This document shows positions 61,871 through 64,000 of a stretch of 64,000 nucleotides of DNA, in pieces. The notes below the pieces were generated by a model. It was not told the origin of the DNA, made no database searches, and saw only the letters and a list, made by a program, of their open reading frames with translations. Numbering within the stretch: position 1 is the stretch's first letter; each line of letters begins with the position of its first letter. The translations under genes and the position numbers were made by a program. The stretch is from Alentia gelatinosa (Eukaryota; Annelida; Polychaeta; Phyllodocida; Polynoidae): the NCBI GenBank assembly GCA_950022655.1, contig OX465581.1, positions 106,065,125 to 106,129,124 on the forward strand. The letters run 5' to 3'.

Positions 61871-61918
61871 TTGTCTTCGCTCTGTAAAACAGTGCCTGGT
61901 GAAATGGCTTCAATGTGG
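61871..61918 (+). other. Weak candidate 48-nt exon
   Basis: It ends at a consensus donor (ATGTGG/GTAAGT). It begins after CACAG with a poor pyrimidine tract. The 48 nt is open in two frames, one reading LSSLCKTVPGEMASMW. Could equally be conserved non-coding sequence or chance. Confidence 0.18.
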
Positions 61919-63255
61919 GTAAGTCTTTGGCCGCGATATGGAACGAGAACAGTTCTATACTGATGTAGCAGAGACAGCTAGTGGATTATGCCACTCGTGC
62001 CATCTGGTCCAATAAGCCATGTACTGGGGAGAGTGTTTGGTAGCACAAAACAGCATAGTGTCAATTACACGTGTGGGAAAAGGTATAATAAACAGTGAGC
62101 TATATATAGTACTGCAGGGATGCCAGTTTGTAGGATTTTGCCTACATGTAGGATTTCCATTTTAGTCTGAAAGAGATAAAATTTCAAGAAGTTGTATATG
62201 TTTTGAGAACAATATAGACTCCAGGTTCCCTAAAATCTAAATCTTAGATAAACTTGTTCTGCAATCTTTGAAAATTCTGAATTCAGCTACCCCCAGCACA
62301 CTCAATTAGAGGGCCATTGGATCCCAGTGCTCTAACCTAGAGCTGTAGGAGGGTAGGATTCCTGTAGGAAATACTCCTACAGACAAGGGCAAACTTGAAT
62401 ACTGACATCTGATTGGCTTAAAATATGTCCTGTGAGAAAAGAGTTATTAAAGCATTACCAAATCTAAAGAATATATCAGAGGAATACCTAATGAACTTGT
62501 AAAGATCTTTTGCAGAATGGTGAACTGGTAGTGTGTGGTAATCTTTCTTAAAGGATGTTCTTTGAAGAGCAGCCCATTTAGTGCAGAACTACACATATAC
62601 CCACTCTCATAGCAGATATCTAGATATTTGACTGCCAGTCCATGTCAAAGGATACACCATGTGCGTTTTAGGTGATACATAGACTGGCCTTAGTCCCTAT
62701 GTAGGAATTTTCCCTGACCCCAACTGGCATTCCTGGTACTGTATGTATGCAGGGCTAAATCGTGCTGTGCATGTGCCTACGTCACAGAGGGACGTCACTA
62801 CACATTAGTGACGTGGTATACACATCTAGGCGGTATTTGTCTGACGTGTTACATCTGTGTGTAGATGGGGACGTAACTCATTTATGAACGGAGTATAGGC
62901 TACTCAGAATGTCATACCTTTATACGCCTGTGAGGAGTAACATTAAAAAGATATTGTAAGAAGACTTATATCATCTCTTATATAAGATGATATAAGGTCG
63001 TACTCATATGCACCATAGATATGCTGTTGATAAAGTAAAACAATGATAATGTGTAAAAGGGTATACGACAGTCACTATAGTGTGTGAGTGAGGGGATTTA
63101 GTGATATAAACGCACAAGGAGGGTGACGTTAGATATTGGACAGCATATAAAGTACCCTAGAGTAACCTCCAGACGTGCCTTACGTGTCTCTATATAGAAT
63201 CGTGTGGATGGGGGCAGGGGGGTGGGGATGGACATAGAACGGGGGTATGGGGGGC
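61919..63255. other. AT-rich non-coding DNA with hairpins
   Basis: CTGTAGGAG and CTCCTACAG (62343-62382) form a 9-bp perfect stem. CTTATATCATCT and AGATGATATAAG (62965-62996) form a 12-bp perfect stem with an 8-nt loop. The 23-mer at 62680-62702 matches 4405-4427 at 22 of 23 positions. The words TGTAGGATTT repeat near 62130-62155. No coding region recognised. Confidence 0.5.
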
Positions 63256-63900
63256 AAAGAAGTGGGTGGGGGACTAAAGGTAGCGCGCGGGGCCATTTGA
63301 CAGCAGAGCACGCGGCGTGCGTGTCAAGACGACCGCCATGAGAAGGTCGCCGCTGTTAATGGCAGTTGTTCCAATCTGAACTGTCGCCGCGTGCCTGCCG
63401 CGCACCAGCGCCCCGCCGCTAGCCGGCCCGGCCAGCACGCCCCGCCGCCCGCCGGTTAATTTGGCCACGGCCTGGCTGGACGCACTCACGCCGCCCACGG
63501 CACGCAGCGCCCGGCAAAAACGACGGGGGCATGCGCGACAGGTCCGGCTAGCGTGAGCTAAAGGAGCGGGGCGGGGGTGTGCTGATGAGGGAGGAGGGGG
63601 GCTGTGGGCTATGTATGGGCGCTCCAGGGTGGGGATCGGTGGACGTGACCCGCGCGCGGCGCCGGGTCTAAGGAGCGCCTGCCGTGTCGTGTTGACCGAT
63701 GTCTGTGGGCAGACGTGCTCCGACGACGTCCCAGCGCCGCCGCGCTCGTCCACGCCCTGCGTGCCCACGCCGCGTCCACTTTCCCCACCCTCCGCCACGC
63801 TGCCTGCGTATAGAGGTGCCGTGCGGCGCGCCACCAGGACATGAGGGAGGGGGCAGCAGCCGGCGCATGTTCATATAACGTGTCGTGTCCGGATTAGCCT
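63256..63900. promoter_or_regulatory. CpG-rich island
   Basis: Highly CpG-dense, with frequent CGCG and GCCGGC words. Open frames up to 186 codons on the minus strand are Ala/Arg/Gly/Pro-rich and have no domain; they reflect the composition. A G-rich stretch (63205-63260) lies to its left. No TATA or CCAAT box was picked out. Confidence 0.35.
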
Positions 63901-63959
63901 CATTAGCGACGTGCACAAAAACTGCAGCGTACCTGACAGTCAACAGGCGGGTTGGATAC

Positions 63960-64000
63960 GCGAGTTGCTCGCCGTGCTGCCATCCGAGCAGGAGCTGCTC
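63960..64000. promoter_or_regulatory. Paired GAGCWGCTC-type palindromes
   Basis: GCGAGTTGCTCGC (63960-63972), a one-mismatch version of the family palindrome, is followed 19 bp later by an exact GAGCTGCTC (63992-64000). The cluster may continue beyond the end of the window. Confidence 0.4.

Noticed and set aside
63274..63834. 186-codon open frame on the minus strand
   Set aside because: Same reason: CpG-rich DNA, no recognisable motif.
1..64000. tRNA genes, rRNA, CRISPR arrays
   Set aside because: B-box-like words (for example near 9615 and 49515) lack the matching A-box and cloverleaf. No regularly spaced direct repeats with unique spacers occur. No rRNA-like sequence was recognised.

Overview
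This window looks like a stretch of animal nuclear genome, probably a marine invertebrate. That lineage guess is weak. It rests on long AT-rich non-coding stretches broken by CpG-rich patches, many microsatellites and foldback elements, pol II-type promoter and splice-like signals, and a metazoan-style DIRS/Ngaro retrotransposon. No bacterial operon, rRNA or tRNA was recognised, nor any complete host protein-coding gene.

The one confidently coding region lies on the minus strand at about 34.1-38.9 kb. It is a tyrosine-recombinase (YR) retrotransposon of the DIRS/Ngaro group with three intact reading frames, in the order Gag (37433-38647), reverse transcriptase plus RNase H (34527-37457, catalytic part 36.8-35.4 kb) and tyrosine recombinase (34394-35428). 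All catalytic residues I could look for are present, so the copy looks young. Near the end of gag is a textbook -1 frameshift site (A AAA AAC) in the correct phase. An 8-nt spacer and a possible 6-bp GC hairpin follow it, and the slip leads exactly into the Pol frame, whose upstream part has no ATG start. Gag-Pol is therefore probably made by ribosomal frameshifting.

The rest is organised as follows. Bases 1-20 kb are mostly featureless AT-rich DNA with a (CCAA)17 microsatellite, a CpG-rich patch at 3.1-3.8 kb with duplicated CRE-like sites, an 18-bp E-box palindrome at 5.85 kb, and a promoter-like NRF1/E-box group at 15.1 kb. Between 20.0 and 21.0 kb lie three small foldback or MITE-like elements. 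CpG-rich patches sit near 24.4-25.2, 28.3-28.8, 30.0-30.5, 39.9-42.4, 46.1-49.0, 52.6-53.1, 57.8-58.1 and 63.3-63.9 kb. Several are followed by strongly C-skewed sequence. A near-perfect 162-bp palindrome lies at 44.6-44.8 kb, and a purine-skewed degenerate repeat at 45.2-46.1 kb.

Two things point to a host gene crossing the window on the + strand. One is a motif at 53.87 kb resembling a recursive splice site: a polypyrimidine tract, then AG directly abutting GTAAGT, with a second donor 43 nt later. The other is a set of weak exon-like segments at 5.5 and 61.7-61.9 kb. If real, most of the window is a very long intron or regulatory landscape. Finally, the 9-mer GAGCWGCTC, often the core of a longer palindrome, occurs eight times, against about 0.5 expected in random sequence. 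It is a candidate undescribed regulatory word.
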